From positions 62,001-126,000 of the forward strand of contig PHBH01000019.1 of assembly GCA_002840535.1 (NCBI GenBank): DNA of 64,000 bases, in the 5' to 3' direction. Under the pieces are notes generated by a model that saw only the letters and a list, made by a program, of their open reading frames with translations, was not told the DNA's origin and ran no database searches. This stretch comes from Deltaproteobacteria bacterium HGW-Deltaproteobacteria-15. GTDB lineage: Bacteria; Desulfobacterota; DSM-4660; Desulfatiglandales; HGW-15. Shown here piece after piece: positions 11,069 through 21,342 of this stretch (positions within the stretch are counted from its first letter, which is position 1; each line of letters opens with the position of its first letter). Position numbers and translations under genes: made by a program.

Positions 11069-11360
11069 TCTGTATCCATCCTTTTCCTGTGAGAATTTCC
11101 GCAAGGAAAACATGCAATCAAACAGTTATTTGATTACCTCGTCAAGCCAAAATCTCTGGACTTTCCTCTCTTGCTTGAAACTTTTCTACATATCTCACTT
11201 TTTTATTGACTAACTCTTGTTTTGTAGGAAAATTACAACACTCCTGTTTTTGATGACGACATCGTGACCTTTTCGGAGAAGACTACCCCGGGACCGGAAC
11301 AAATCGACAATGGCAATTTGTTAATGGACTTCTGACACACCACATTAGGGAAGATATATA

Positions 11361-12200
11361 GTGACCGACACCCTGACAAGCGTCCGAAACGCATTGGGCT
11401 CGCTCCGCAATTCTGAAAAGAAGGTAGCCAAGTGCATCATGGAGGACCCCCAGGCCGTTGTTTCTCTGTCCATCACGGAGCTGGCCGAAAGAGCGGGGAC
11501 CAGCGAACCTACGGTGATCCGGTTCTGCCGGAAGCTGGGCCTGAACGGCTACATGGAGCTCCGGCTCAACCTGGCAAGAGACATCCCTTCAGTGCAGCAG
11601 TTTTTTGAAAACGTGAGCGAGAAGGATACCCTTGCCCAGATTGTGGGGAAGATCTTGAGCGCACACAGGGAGGCGCTCAACAACACCTTGAACCGAGTAG
11701 ACCTGGAGGTGCTTGAGGCTTCAGTGAAGGTTCTCGGTTCGGCCCGGAGGGTGGAATTCTACGGCCTGGGCGGATCCGCCATTGTGGCCAAAGATGCCCA
11801 TCACAAGTTCTTCAGGCTCGGCATCTCCTGCATCGCCTACGATGACCCCCACATGCAGGTCATGTCCGCAGCACTCCTCACTCCCGAAGACGTGGCAGTG
11901 GCCATTTCCCACACAGGTTCAACCAAGGACATCATCGAAAGTGTGAAAGTCGCCAGGAAGGCCGGAGCGACGGTGATCGGCATCCTTGGCCAGGAGAAAT
12001 GCCCTCTTTCGAAGTTCTGTGATATCCCCATCTCGGTATACTCTCAGGAGGCTGCTCTCCGTCTGGCGCCCATGACCTCACGTCTCGCCCAAATGGCAAT
12101 CATCGACGTCTTGTTCGTCTCCGTGGCAATGAAAGGTTTCGAAGACACCGGGAACCGTCTGGACAAAGTGAAGCGCGCCCTGGTGGACAAACGATTCTGA
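11361..12200 (+). CDS. MurR/RpiR family transcriptional regulator (GTG start)
   Basis: HTH SITELAERAGTSEPTVIRFCRKLGLNGYMELRLNLA plus SIS domain. Confidence 0.9.
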   Translation: MTDTLTSVRNALGSLRNSEKKVAKCIMEDPQAVVSLSITELAERAGTSEPTVIRFCRKLGLNGYMELRLNLARDIPSVQQFFENVSEKDTLAQIVGKILSAHREALNNTLNRVDLEVLEASVKVLGSARRVEFYGLGGSAIVAKDAHHKFFRLGISCIAYDDPHMQVMSAALLTPEDVAVAISHTGSTKDIIESVKVARKAGATVIGILGQEKCPLSKFCDIPISVYSQEAALRLAPMTSRLAQMAIIDVLFVSVAMKGFEDTGNRLDKVKRALVDKRF

Positions 12201-12235
12201 GTCTCTAAGTGCAAGGGCCTGAAAGGGGCCGGATC

Positions 12236-14023
12236 ATGGCAACCCCGGCTGAGAAGCTGTTCGTCCGCGTCAATCAGTGGATCGTCGCCTCCATGTTGGG
12301 CGTCATGTTCATCCTGGTTTTCGCCAATGTGGTGACCCGTTACTGCCTCGGCTTTTCCATTGCCACGTCTGAGGAGGTCTCCACCTTCCTGATGATCGCC
12401 ATCACCTATCTCGGTGCAGGCCTGGCGCTCAGGGAAGGACGGCATGCCAGCATCGATTTCCTCCAGGACCGGCTGAGCGAGACCCCTCGCCGGGTTCTCC
12501 GGGCCTTTCTGGGCGGTGCGCTTCTCCTCTTCTTCCTCCTGCTGGCCTATTTCGGAGTAAAGCTTTGCATCCTGGGCTGGTCACAGGAGACTTCCGTCAC
12601 CCAGATCCCTCGGGGCATTCCCTATCTGGCCCTCCCCATAGGCTCGGTGGTGTTCGCAATCCACCTGGCCTTAATATTCAAACAATGGCTTGTGCGAAGC
12701 TGGGAACAGGTGGGTCCTGAGGATGAATCCGGGATGACGACCGTTCTCTTCCTGGTTTTCTTCCTGACACTGGCGCTTGGACTGCCGGTCTCTATGACCA
12801 TGGGACTATCGGGAATGGTCGCCGTTCTGGTGGATGGACGGTTTCCGGCCGTGGTGGTCCCGCAGCATCTGTTCAATGGAATAAGTTCCTTCCCCCTCAT
12901 GGCCGTCCCTTTCTTTGTCCTGGCAGCGGATCTCATGACCGCCACCGGCCTGACCGCCTCCCTTATGCAATTCGCAAACAACCTGGTGGGTCATATCCGG
13001 GGTGGGCTCGGGCACGTCAATGTCCTTGTCAGCATGCTCTTTGCCGGGGTGAGCGGTTCGGCTCTCGCGGATGCGGCCGGACCCGGCGCCATAGAGATGA
13101 GCATGATGCGAAAGGCCGGTTATGACGCAGCCTACGCAGGAGCCCTCAGCGCAGCCACCGCCACGATCGGGCCCATCATTCCCCCAAGCATCCTCATGGT
13201 GATCTATGCCATATCCGATGCAAGGGTCACTGTCGCAGGTCTTTTCCTGGCAGGAATCGGCCCAGGAATCCTCCTGGCGCTGGCTCTGGCTGCCATGAAC
13301 CACTGGATCTCCATCCGGCGTGGATACGTGTTCCGGAGCCGCCGGCCCGGACTTGGAGAACTGACCCGGAGTTTCGGACGGGCACTGCCCTCATTGGGTC
13401 TTCCTTTCGTCATCATGGCCGGGATTCTGGGCGGTATGTTCACACCCACCGAGGCGGCGGCCGTTGCCGTCGCCTATTCCCTGCTGGTCGGTTTTTTTCT
13501 CAGCCGCACCCTCAGGTGGGGAAACCTGGTGGAAGTGTTTACGCGAAGCAGTGTCACCTCGGCGGGGGTGCTTCTCATCGTCTCCATGGCCTCCATCTTC
13601 TCCTGGCTCCTGACCATCCTTCAGGTCCCGCAGGCCTTGGCTGCAGGGATCGCGAACCTCACCACCAGTCCCATTCTGGTCATGGTTCTTGTAGCCGTCA
13701 TCGTCTTTCTCTGCGGCATGCTGATCGACACGCTCCCGGCCCTTATCATCCTCGTGCCGGTGCTGGGGCCTCTTGTGGACAAATTCCACATCGATCCCCT
13801 TTACTTTGCCATGGCTGTGGTCCTGAACCTGACGATCGGCCTGGTTACGCCGCCCGTGGGGCCGGTGCTGTTCGTCATCAGCACAGTGGGCCGGGTTCGA
13901 TTTGAAGATCTCGTAAAAGCAGCAATACCGCTCATTGCAGCGGAAATGGTAGTGCTGATCGCGGTGATCGTCTTGCCGCCGATCAGCACCTTCATACCCA
14001 TGCTATTCGGGTTCACCCATTAA
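12236..14023 (+). CDS. TRAP transporter, fused small (DctQ) and large (DctM) permease
   Basis: N-terminal DctQ (ANVVTRYCLGFSIATSEEVSTFLMI) followed by DctM (SGSALADAAGPGAIEMSMMRKAGYDAAYAGALSAATATIGPIIPPSI). Confidence 0.92.
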   Translation: MATPAEKLFVRVNQWIVASMLGVMFILVFANVVTRYCLGFSIATSEEVSTFLMIAITYLGAGLALREGRHASIDFLQDRLSETPRRVLRAFLGGALLLFFLLLAYFGVKLCILGWSQETSVTQIPRGIPYLALPIGSVVFAIHLALIFKQWLVRSWEQVGPEDESGMTTVLFLVFFLTLALGLPVSMTMGLSGMVAVLVDGRFPAVVVPQHLFNGISSFPLMAVPFFVLAADLMTATGLTASLMQFANNLVGHIRGGLGHVNVLVSMLFAGVSGSALADAAGPGAIEMSMMRKAGYDAAYAGALSAATATIGPIIPPSILMVIYAISDARVTVAGLFLAGIGPGILLALALAAMNHWISIRRGYVFRSRRPGLGELTRSFGRALPSLGLPFVIMAGILGGMFTPTEAAAVAVAYSLLVGFFLSRTLRWGNLVEVFTRSSVTSAGVLLIVSMASIFSWLLTILQVPQALAAGIANLTTSPILVMVLVAVIVFLCGMLIDTLPALIILVPVLGPLVDKFHIDPLYFAMAVVLNLTIGLVTPPVGPVLFVISTVGRVRFEDLVKAAIPLIAAEMVVLIAVIVLPPISTFIPMLFGFTH

Positions 14024-14041
14024 ATGGAGGAGGTATTCGGT

Positions 14042-15082
14042 ATGCAAAAGGTACACGGATCTGTGAAACTAGCATTGTTCCTGCTGTGCTGCATGGGCGC
14101 CGTGGTATTGGCCGTTGGCGCGCCTGTCTGGGCCGCCCCCAAGGTGATGAAGTACGGTCATTTCCAGCCGGCCAAGCTGGACCAGCCAAAGCATGCGGCT
14201 GCTCTGGCCTTCAAGAACTATGTGGAGGCAAACACCAAAGGATCCATCAAGGTTGAGGTTTATCCGGCAGGTCAGCTCGGCAATGAAGTTACCGTCATCG
14301 AGGGGCTGAAGCTGGGCACCATGGAGTTGATCGTGCTCCATGACGGCCCCATCTCGACCTTTTACAAGCCGTTCATGCTCTATGCTATCCCCTACCTCTT
14401 CGACGATCAGGCTATGGCATGGAGCGTAGTCGACGGTCCCTTTGGAAAGGAGATGGCCGCCGACATGGTCAAGAAGACGGGGGTCCGCATGATGGCGCTG
14501 GGGGACAACGGTATCCGCCACTTCACCAACAGCAAGAGACCCATCAAGAGCCCGGACGACATGAAGGGGCTTAAGATTCGCGTCATGCCGGGCCCCATCT
14601 GGAGCAAACTCGTGGAGTCGCTGGGCGCCAGCCCCTCGCCTGTTCCATGGGGCGAGCTTCCCGCAGCACTCCAGCAGGGCGTCGTCGACGGTCAGGAAAA
14701 CGGGGTCACCAACATCCTGGCCGCGAGCCTCTACCAGAGCCAGAAATACATCTCCCTGGACGGCCACGTTTACAGCTGGCACGCCTATCTCATGAATGAC
14801 AAATTTTTCAGTGGTCTTACCCCGGAGGAGCAGCAGGTGGTGCTCAAGGGTATCCGGATTGCAAAGATTATTCATCGGGGCATGACTTGCGCTCAGGATT
14901 TGAATGCCCCAACCATGCTGGGAAGCCTCGGCATGGAGGTTACGCCCCTTGCCCCGGAGCAGGTGGCCGCTTTCCGCAACAAGGCGCAGCCTGCGGTGAG
15001 GGCATGGGTTGAAGAGCAGATCGGCAAGGAATGGGTGGAGAAGCTCTTCTCCGCCGTGGAGGCATACAAAAAGGAAAAATAA
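14042..15082 (+). CDS. TRAP transporter periplasmic substrate-binding protein (DctP)
   Basis: Signal peptide; VEVYPAGQLGNEVTVIEGLKLGTMEL; LKIRVMPGPIW; QGVVDGQENG. Confidence 0.93.
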   Translation: MQKVHGSVKLALFLLCCMGAVVLAVGAPVWAAPKVMKYGHFQPAKLDQPKHAAALAFKNYVEANTKGSIKVEVYPAGQLGNEVTVIEGLKLGTMELIVLHDGPISTFYKPFMLYAIPYLFDDQAMAWSVVDGPFGKEMAADMVKKTGVRMMALGDNGIRHFTNSKRPIKSPDDMKGLKIRVMPGPIWSKLVESLGASPSPVPWGELPAALQQGVVDGQENGVTNILAASLYQSQKYISLDGHVYSWHAYLMNDKFFSGLTPEEQQVVLKGIRIAKIIHRGMTCAQDLNAPTMLGSLGMEVTPLAPEQVAAFRNKAQPAVRAWVEEQIGKEWVEKLFSAVEAYKKEK

Positions 15083-15182
15083 ATTGAGATTCAACACGAC
15101 CGGCGGCGGGCTCGGGGTGGTTCTTCTGAAGACCGAGGAACCGCGGACCCGTCACCGGCCCTTTGGTTTCAGGAGAGAAACG

Positions 15183-15833
15183 ATGTACTCGAAAATCAGC
15201 ATAGAGGGATACATGAAGGTCTCCACAGCCTCGGTTTCCGATGCCGTGGACAAGATCGCCGGAAAAAGGGGCTACATGGATCATGCCATCAAACCCCGGA
15301 TCAGCGAGAAAAAGATCGTGGGCCCTGCCGTAACCATCCTGGAAAGCGCCACCGAGGAGTTCCTTCCCCCGCAGCACGCCCTGGATGCCATCGACGAGTC
15401 CCCTGAAGGGAGCGTCATTGTTATTGGCATCAACGGCGAGTCCGAAGTGGCCGTGTGGGGAGGGCTCATGACAGCGGGGGCGGAAGTGAACCGGTTGGCC
15501 GGTGCGGTGCTGGATGGTGGCGTGCGGGATGTGACAGAGATCCGCCGCGATTCCGATTTCCAGGTCTTTGCGCGAAGCGTATCCCCGGGAACGACACTGG
15601 GACGCTTCAAAACCCTTGCCGCCAATGTGCCGGTTCTGTGTGGCGGTATCATGGTGCATCCCGGCGATCTTATCGTCGCCGATCTGGACGGTGTAGTGGT
15701 GGTGCCCATGGCCAACGTTGAGGACGTGCTCCGCATGGCCACGGAGATCGAAGTGCGTGAGGCCGAGCAGGCCAGGCTGATCCGGGAGACCGGTTCGCTC
15801 CGCGAAGGGTTGGCAAAGTACGGCCGGATCTAA
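15183..15833 (+). CDS. RraA-like / HMG-aldolase-family protein
   Basis: LAGAVLDGGVRDVTEIR and VHPGDLIVADLDGVVVVP. Confidence 0.88.
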   Translation: MYSKISIEGYMKVSTASVSDAVDKIAGKRGYMDHAIKPRISEKKIVGPAVTILESATEEFLPPQHALDAIDESPEGSVIVIGINGESEVAVWGGLMTAGAEVNRLAGAVLDGGVRDVTEIRRDSDFQVFARSVSPGTTLGRFKTLAANVPVLCGGIMVHPGDLIVADLDGVVVVPMANVEDVLRMATEIEVREAEQARLIRETGSLREGLAKYGRI

Positions 15834-15844
15834 GGGAGATTGGG

Positions 15845-16813
15845 ATGAGCATCGATATTGTCGCGCTTGGGGAACCGATGCTGGAATTCAATGCATCGGA
15901 AGAAGGAACTCTCTTCGAGGTTGGGGCGTTCCTGGTCGGCTGGGGAGGCGATACCTCCAACTTCTCCGTTGCAGCAAGCAGGGCCGGAAGCAGGGTAGGG
16001 TACATTACGCGCTTAGGAGAGGACGAGTTCGGAGAGAGCTTCCTGCGGCTCTGGCAGAGGGAAGGGGTAGACACCCGTTTTGTAGAAAGGGATCCGGCGG
16101 CCCCCACCGGGATCTATTTCATCTCAAGGGCAGAGGGCAGGCATCATTTCACCTATTACCGTAAGGATTCGGCTGCGAGCCGTATGACACCGGATTTCTT
16201 GCCCGCCGACTATATCAGAAACGCCAGACTCCTTCACGTGTCAGGGATCAGCCAGGGAATCAGCGATGCGGCCTGTGACACGGTGTTTGCCGCTGTTGGC
16301 GTTGCCCGGGCCGCCGGAGTGCTGGTCTCCTATGATCCTAACTTCAGGCCCAAACTGTGGCCTCTGGAAAGGGCCAGGGCTGTCATTCACGAAGCCATCC
16401 GGCAAGCGGACCTGGTTTTCCCGAGCCTTGAAGACGCCAGGGCGCTGAGCGGGCTGGAAGATCCAGAAGAGATCGCAAGATACTATCTGGATCTGGGACC
16501 GAAGGTGGTTGTCCTGAAACTGGGGGGCGACGGCGCCATGCTGGCAACGTCCGGTGAAGGGGAGCCGCCGTCCGCACCCGTGACTCGGAGATTCCCGCCT
16601 CAAAAAGTGGAATCCGTGGACATGTCCGGCGCCGGAGATACTTTCGACGCTTATTTCGTGCACGGCTTCCTGTCCGGCTGGTCCCCTGAAAAATGCACCC
16701 AATTCGCGAATGCCGCCGCTGCCTTGACCACCACCGGGCTCGGCTGTGTTACTCCCGTTCCGGTGCGTTCCCGCGTGGAGGCTCTTCTCGGATGGAAGGA
16801 AGAGGGGCTGTAA
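15845..16813 (+). CDS. PfkB family carbohydrate kinase (2-keto-3-deoxygluconate kinase-like)
   Basis: VALGEPMLEFN; YDPNFRPKLWP; VDMSGAGDTFDAYFVHGFL. Confidence 0.88.
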   Translation: MSIDIVALGEPMLEFNASEEGTLFEVGAFLVGWGGDTSNFSVAASRAGSRVGYITRLGEDEFGESFLRLWQREGVDTRFVERDPAAPTGIYFISRAEGRHHFTYYRKDSAASRMTPDFLPADYIRNARLLHVSGISQGISDAACDTVFAAVGVARAAGVLVSYDPNFRPKLWPLERARAVIHEAIRQADLVFPSLEDARALSGLEDPEEIARYYLDLGPKVVVLKLGGDGAMLATSGEGEPPSAPVTRRFPPQKVESVDMSGAGDTFDAYFVHGFLSGWSPEKCTQFANAAAALTTTGLGCVTPVPVRSRVEALLGWKEEGL

Positions 16814-17031
16814 AGAGAGCGGTCGGGGGAGGTTGGAGACCCGTTCCACAGATTAGACAGATTTCTCAGATTATCTGTGTTCATCTGCGGAATCTGTGGA
16901 ATCTGTGGATGACAGTGCCTTGGTGGTTTAATTCAGCGGTTTTGATTCGATATTCGAAGTTCATCTTTCGAAGAGGTTCCAAAGTCCGACCTCTGATCTC
17001 TGACTTCTGACCTCTGTTTCCCAGGTGGTGA

Positions 17032-18009
17032 ATGCCAATGTCAAAATACAGAGTAGCTGTCGTCAGTCTGGGATATGAGTCTTATGAGACGGAGAAGGAG
17101 ATCCTGGACCCTCTTGGCGCCGAGATCGTCCTGGCCACTCGCGACTGCCTCACGGAGCAGGAAGTCATCGATGTTGCCGCCGGGGCGGATGCCATCCTGG
17201 TGAGGGAGGCGCCCATCGGGGCGAGGGTGCTCGATCGTCTCGATCGCCTTAAGGTGGTCGCCCGCTACGGCGTAGGCGTTGACAATATCGACCTGGGAAG
17301 GGCCAAAGAGAAGAGGATCTATGTTGCAAACGTTCCCGGTTACGGCACCGAGGAAGTGTCCGACCATGCCGTGGCCCTGCTCCTCGCCTGCGTGAGAACC
17401 CTCCTGGTTCGTGACAGAAGGCTTCGTGAAGGGAGATTTGAAACGGATATCCAGGACCCTCTCTATCGGACGACCGGCAAGGTCCTGGGCCTCATCGGAT
17501 ACGGTCGGATCGGACGCGCGTTCCACCGGAAATGGAAAGGATTCCTGCCCGGAAGGGTACTCGTGTTCGATCCCTATGCCCATGACCGGATTCCCGAGGA
17601 AAGCGGTGTGGAGACCACGGATCTCGACACGCTTCTGGCAGAATCCGATTACATCTCCATCCACGCCCCGCTCACTCCGGAGACGAGACATTTGATCGAT
17701 GAGCACGGTTTTCAGAGGATGAAGAGAACAGCGGTGCTGGTCAATACCTCCAGGGGCGAGATCGTTGATGAACCGGCTCTTGTGAAAGCTCTGCAGGAGG
17801 GAACGATTCTGGCTGCGGGAATTGATGTGTTTGAAAAGGAACCCATAGAGAAGACCCATCCCCTCCTGGCGCTGCCCAATGCCGTACTCACCGGGCACGT
17901 GGGCTGGTATTCCAAAGATGCGGTGCGGGAGTTGCAGACCCGTGCCGCGCAGGAAATCGCCAGGGTGTTTCAGGGCCAACAGCCGATATGCTGGGTAAAC
18001 CGGTGGTAG
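17032..18009 (+). CDS. D-isomer-specific 2-hydroxyacid dehydrogenase (CtBP-like)
   Basis: VVARYGVGVDNIDL; VLGLIGYGRIGRAF; NTSRGEIVDEPALVKAL. Confidence 0.9.
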   Translation: MPMSKYRVAVVSLGYESYETEKEILDPLGAEIVLATRDCLTEQEVIDVAAGADAILVREAPIGARVLDRLDRLKVVARYGVGVDNIDLGRAKEKRIYVANVPGYGTEEVSDHAVALLLACVRTLLVRDRRLREGRFETDIQDPLYRTTGKVLGLIGYGRIGRAFHRKWKGFLPGRVLVFDPYAHDRIPEESGVETTDLDTLLAESDYISIHAPLTPETRHLIDEHGFQRMKRTAVLVNTSRGEIVDEPALVKALQEGTILAAGIDVFEKEPIEKTHPLLALPNAVLTGHVGWYSKDAVRELQTRAAQEIARVFQGQQPICWVNRW

Positions 18010-18146
18010 ACTCCGCGGTCGTGTTCCCGTGCGTGTCGGCAAATGGTTTTGATACGTCCAACTTTTCTTCACACTCTTTTCACGTCATTCCCGCGCAGGC
18101 GGGAATCCACTTTTGACGAAACAAGGAACTACGTCGCACTGCACTG

Positions 18147-18824
18147 GTGTATGAGGAAGCCCACGTGGATAAAACAACTGTCTTTGGAAAACTTGTCGAA
18201 ACAGGCATAGTGCCCGTCATTCGAGCCGATACGGAGAAGGAAACGCTGCTCGCTATTGAGGCGCTTCTCGCCGGCGGAATCCCCGTTGCTGAGATTACAA
18301 TGACGGTTCCGGATGCCATCACGATCATAGAACGCTGTGTCCGGGATTTTGCCGATCGCCTCCTCGTCGGCGCAGGCACCGTGACAGACAGTGCCACCTG
18401 CGCCAAAGCCATTGCGGCCGGAAGCCGGTTTGTGGTGACCCCTGCCGTGAAAACGGAGGTCATCGAATTGTGTCGCAAAGAGGGGGTCTGTGTTATCGGC
18501 GGGGCCCTGACCCCCACTGAGATACTCGCCGTGTGGGAGGCTGGAGCGGACGCCGTGAAGATCTTTCCTGCCAAGGCGGTCGGGGGGCCCGCTTATATCC
18601 GGATGATCCATGAACCCATGCCGCATATCCCGCTCGTCCCGACAGGAGGGGTATCGCTTGAAACGGTTGAGGGATATTTTGACGCAGGGGCGGCTTTCGT
18701 TGGGTCGGGGGGCGATCTGGTCAACCGACGGTTTCTGAAAAACGGAGAGCGGGGTCTGATCACCGAACGGGCCGCCGAGTACCTGTCCAGGATCAAGGAA
18801 ATCCGATCCGGAAAGAGACCGTGA
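18147..18824 (+). CDS. eda: 2-dehydro-3-deoxyphosphogluconate (KDPG) aldolase family protein
   Basis: GIVPVIRADTEKE; GGIPVAEITMTVPDA; VGAGTVTD; AVKIFPAKAVGGPAYI; PTGGVSLETVEGYFDAGA. Confidence 0.9.
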   Translation: MYEEAHVDKTTVFGKLVETGIVPVIRADTEKETLLAIEALLAGGIPVAEITMTVPDAITIIERCVRDFADRLLVGAGTVTDSATCAKAIAAGSRFVVTPAVKTEVIELCRKEGVCVIGGALTPTEILAVWEAGADAVKIFPAKAVGGPAYIRMIHEPMPHIPLVPTGGVSLETVEGYFDAGAAFVGSGGDLVNRRFLKNGERGLITERAAEYLSRIKEIRSGKRP

Positions 18825-18910
18825 GTAAACGTGCCGGCACTGATGATTGAGGCTCCATCCGCATGTCTTCGAAACAGGACCCACAGATCTCTGCCGGAGT
18901 TCATCCCAAC

Positions 18911-19174
18911 CTATTTGTGAGACACGATCTCGTCCTTCAGGAAAACCTCATGATACTCCTTCTCACTGAGGTACTTCTTGAGAAGGCCGCCAAGAAGATC
19001 GAAGAGCGCGGACAAATCCGACGGTGACATTCGTTCGCGCATGAGGGCCATGTTAGCGTCATCGGCGAACTTCTGCAGATACCAGGTGAGGGTTGCCTTG
19101 TCCGCTTCCGGTTCCAGCCCGAATGCGACCGGCCCATCATACTCCTCTACAAATCTGTGGCTGTGCCTGCTCAT
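18911..19174 (-). CDS. hypothetical protein (87 aa)
   Basis: Tight, co-directional position just downstream of htrA; charged globular-looking sequence; family not recognised. Confidence 0.5.
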   Translation of the reverse strand: MSRHSHRFVEEYDGPVAFGLEPEADKATLTWYLQKFADDANMALMRERMSPSDLSALFDLLGGLLKKYLSEKEYHEVFLKDEIVSHK

Positions 19175-19181
19175 GAGAGAC

Positions 19182-20615
19182 TCACCCTTTTATCTTTAAC
19201 GTTACGAAGATGGTCGCTTCCTTTCGCTTGATCAGGAGAAGAACGGTCCCCCCTTTACCATACTCTTTTGCTTTGCGTTCGAACTCTTCCAACCCTTTCG
19301 CCGGGGTCTGATCGATCTCCAATATGATGTCCCCTCTCTGCATTCCCGCCTCTTCGGCAGGGCTGTTCTGCTCCACCTCCACAACCAGGATACCGCTGCT
19401 CTCCGAAAGGCCATATCGTTTTGCGCTCTCTTCCGTCAACTCCTCGAGCGTCATCCCGAAAAACCCGGTTTCTTCTTCAACCGGCTGCTGCTTTTCGTCA
19501 TCCTTGAGTTCTCCCAGCTTCACCTGCAGGCTCTCTTTTTTATTCTTCCTCCAGACCTCCACCGTCACCGTCTTGCCTACCGGGGTGGAGGCAACGATAA
19601 AGGGAAGATCATTCATCTCCCTGATCTCCTTCCCGTCAAAGGAAAGAATCACGTCCCCCCGCTTGATGCCCGCCTTTTCAGCCGGACCGTTCGGGGTAAC
19701 ATCCGCAACAAGGGCCCCTCTCTCGTCTTTGAGACCGAGCTTGTTCTTCAGCTCGGAAGTGATCTTCTGAATCATCACGCCAAGCCATCCTCTGACCACC
19801 TTTCCTTCCTTGAGCTGGGGGAGGAGATTTTTGGCCATATTGATGGGTATCGCAAAGCCGATGCCGACGCTCCCGCCGGTTTGGGAATAGATAGCCGTGT
19901 TCACCCCCACCACCTGGCCTTCCGCGTTGAGCAGAGGCCCTCCGCTGTTTCCTGGATTGATGGAGGCGTCTGTCTGGATGAAGTTGTCATAAGCGCCCGT
20001 CCCCAGATGGCGGTACTTTGCGCTTACAATACCTGCTGTCACGGTATGCCCGAGGCCGAAAGGATTGCCGATTGCAACCACCCATTCCCCTACCTCCAGC
20101 GCATCCGAATCGCCGATGGGAAGGGGAACCAGGGATACGTCGGACTCTATCTTGATGAGGGCCAGATCCGTTTTCGGATCGCGGCCGATGATTTTGGCAA
20201 CGAACTCCTTGCCGTCGGACAGCTTCACCTTGATTTCTTCACCCTTCTCGACCACGTGATTGTTGGTGAGTATGAAGCCGTTGCTGTCGATGACAAACCC
20301 CGTGCCCAGGGCCTGCTGCTTGTAGTCTTTGGGAACCATGTCCCTGAACCTGTCGAAGAAATCCTTGAATGGATCATTGGGTCCGAAAGGCATTGGAACC
20401 TGCCTTTCCGCGCCCTTCATCACCTTGAGCGTGCTGATATTCACAACAGAAGGGCTCGCCTTTTTGGCCAGCCCGGCAAAGGATGTCCGGGCACCGACCG
20501 ATTCGGCCAGGCATTCGTTGTTGGAAAATGCGCCCCATGGGCTGCAGATCGTAAGCACCAGAATAAACAAGCCGGTCAGTGTAACCTTCAGACTTCCAGT
20601 CAGTTGTCGAACCAT
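19182..20615 (-). CDS. HtrA/DegP-type periplasmic serine protease with two PDZ domains
   Basis: GTGFVIDSNGFILTNNHVV, DLALIKI, NPGNSGGPLLN catalytic motifs; two PDZ segments. Confidence 0.95.
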   Translation of the reverse strand: MVRQLTGSLKVTLTGLFILVLTICSPWGAFSNNECLAESVGARTSFAGLAKKASPSVVNISTLKVMKGAERQVPMPFGPNDPFKDFFDRFRDMVPKDYKQQALGTGFVIDSNGFILTNNHVVEKGEEIKVKLSDGKEFVAKIIGRDPKTDLALIKIESDVSLVPLPIGDSDALEVGEWVVAIGNPFGLGHTVTAGIVSAKYRHLGTGAYDNFIQTDASINPGNSGGPLLNAEGQVVGVNTAIYSQTGGSVGIGFAIPINMAKNLLPQLKEGKVVRGWLGVMIQKITSELKNKLGLKDERGALVADVTPNGPAEKAGIKRGDVILSFDGKEIREMNDLPFIVASTPVGKTVTVEVWRKNKKESLQVKLGELKDDEKQQPVEEETGFFGMTLEELTEESAKRYGLSESSGILVVEVEQNSPAEEAGMQRGDIILEIDQTPAKGLEEFERKAKEYGKGGTVLLLIKRKEATIFVTLKIKG

Positions 20616-20697
20616 TCCATTCTCCTTTAAGAATTCTCCATCTTCTCGACTTCTCATCGTTTAGCGGATTGCTCGCCGCCCCACTTTGAAGGAGCGT

Positions 20698-21342
20698 TTA
20701 GAACCCCATGGATTCATTTACCAGCACGACCGAGATATCGCTCATCATGGGCTTTCGGTGCAGTATGGTTGTAATCCGGCAGATCCTCTGGGGACTGTTG
20801 CAGTCGGTGCAGACACCGGTTTCCGCACAGGGAGTCTTCATGTTGAGACTCCTGGCCCGCATTGGTGCGGCGATCTCACGAACCCGCCGCAGGGCGGACT
20901 CGAGATCCGGCCTCACCTTGTTTATTCCGGCTACGATCACCGTTTTCCTGGGCCCGAAGCTCATGGCATTCGTGCGATTGCCCAGGGCGTCGACATTCAC
21001 GATCTCACCCGTAGCGGATATGGCGTTTGCGCTGCTTAGAAAGCAGTCGCACCTTCCCTGCTCCAACCGAATCGTCCGGGTTTGCTCCCCCAGAACTTCC
21101 CCCTGCCAATGGTCTAAGATTTTTTTTCCTCTTGCTTTGAGCTCATCGAGGATCCCTATGGAGCGCGTTGTATTCGATCCCCCGAAACCGAAACTCTCAT
21201 ACCCCCCGATCAGCATCAGGACAAGATCGCGAGCTTCCTCCGACGTCGATACGAAATGGGCGTCAAAGCCATGGCTCTTCAATGCCTCGACGCAACGCTC
21301 CCCCTGTTTTTCCCCCAACCATGCTTCACATGATTCGCTCAT
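20698..21342 (-). CDS. LUD domain protein (DUF162/LutC-like)
   Basis: FGFGGSNTTRSIGILDELKARGKKILDHW and FLSSANAISATGEIVNVDALGNRTNAMSFGP. Confidence 0.85.
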   Translation of the reverse strand: MSESCEAWLGEKQGERCVEALKSHGFDAHFVSTSEEARDLVLMLIGGYESFGFGGSNTTRSIGILDELKARGKKILDHWQGEVLGEQTRTIRLEQGRCDCFLSSANAISATGEIVNVDALGNRTNAMSFGPRKTVIVAGINKVRPDLESALRRVREIAAPMRARSLNMKTPCAETGVCTDCNSPQRICRITTILHRKPMMSDISVVLVNESMGF

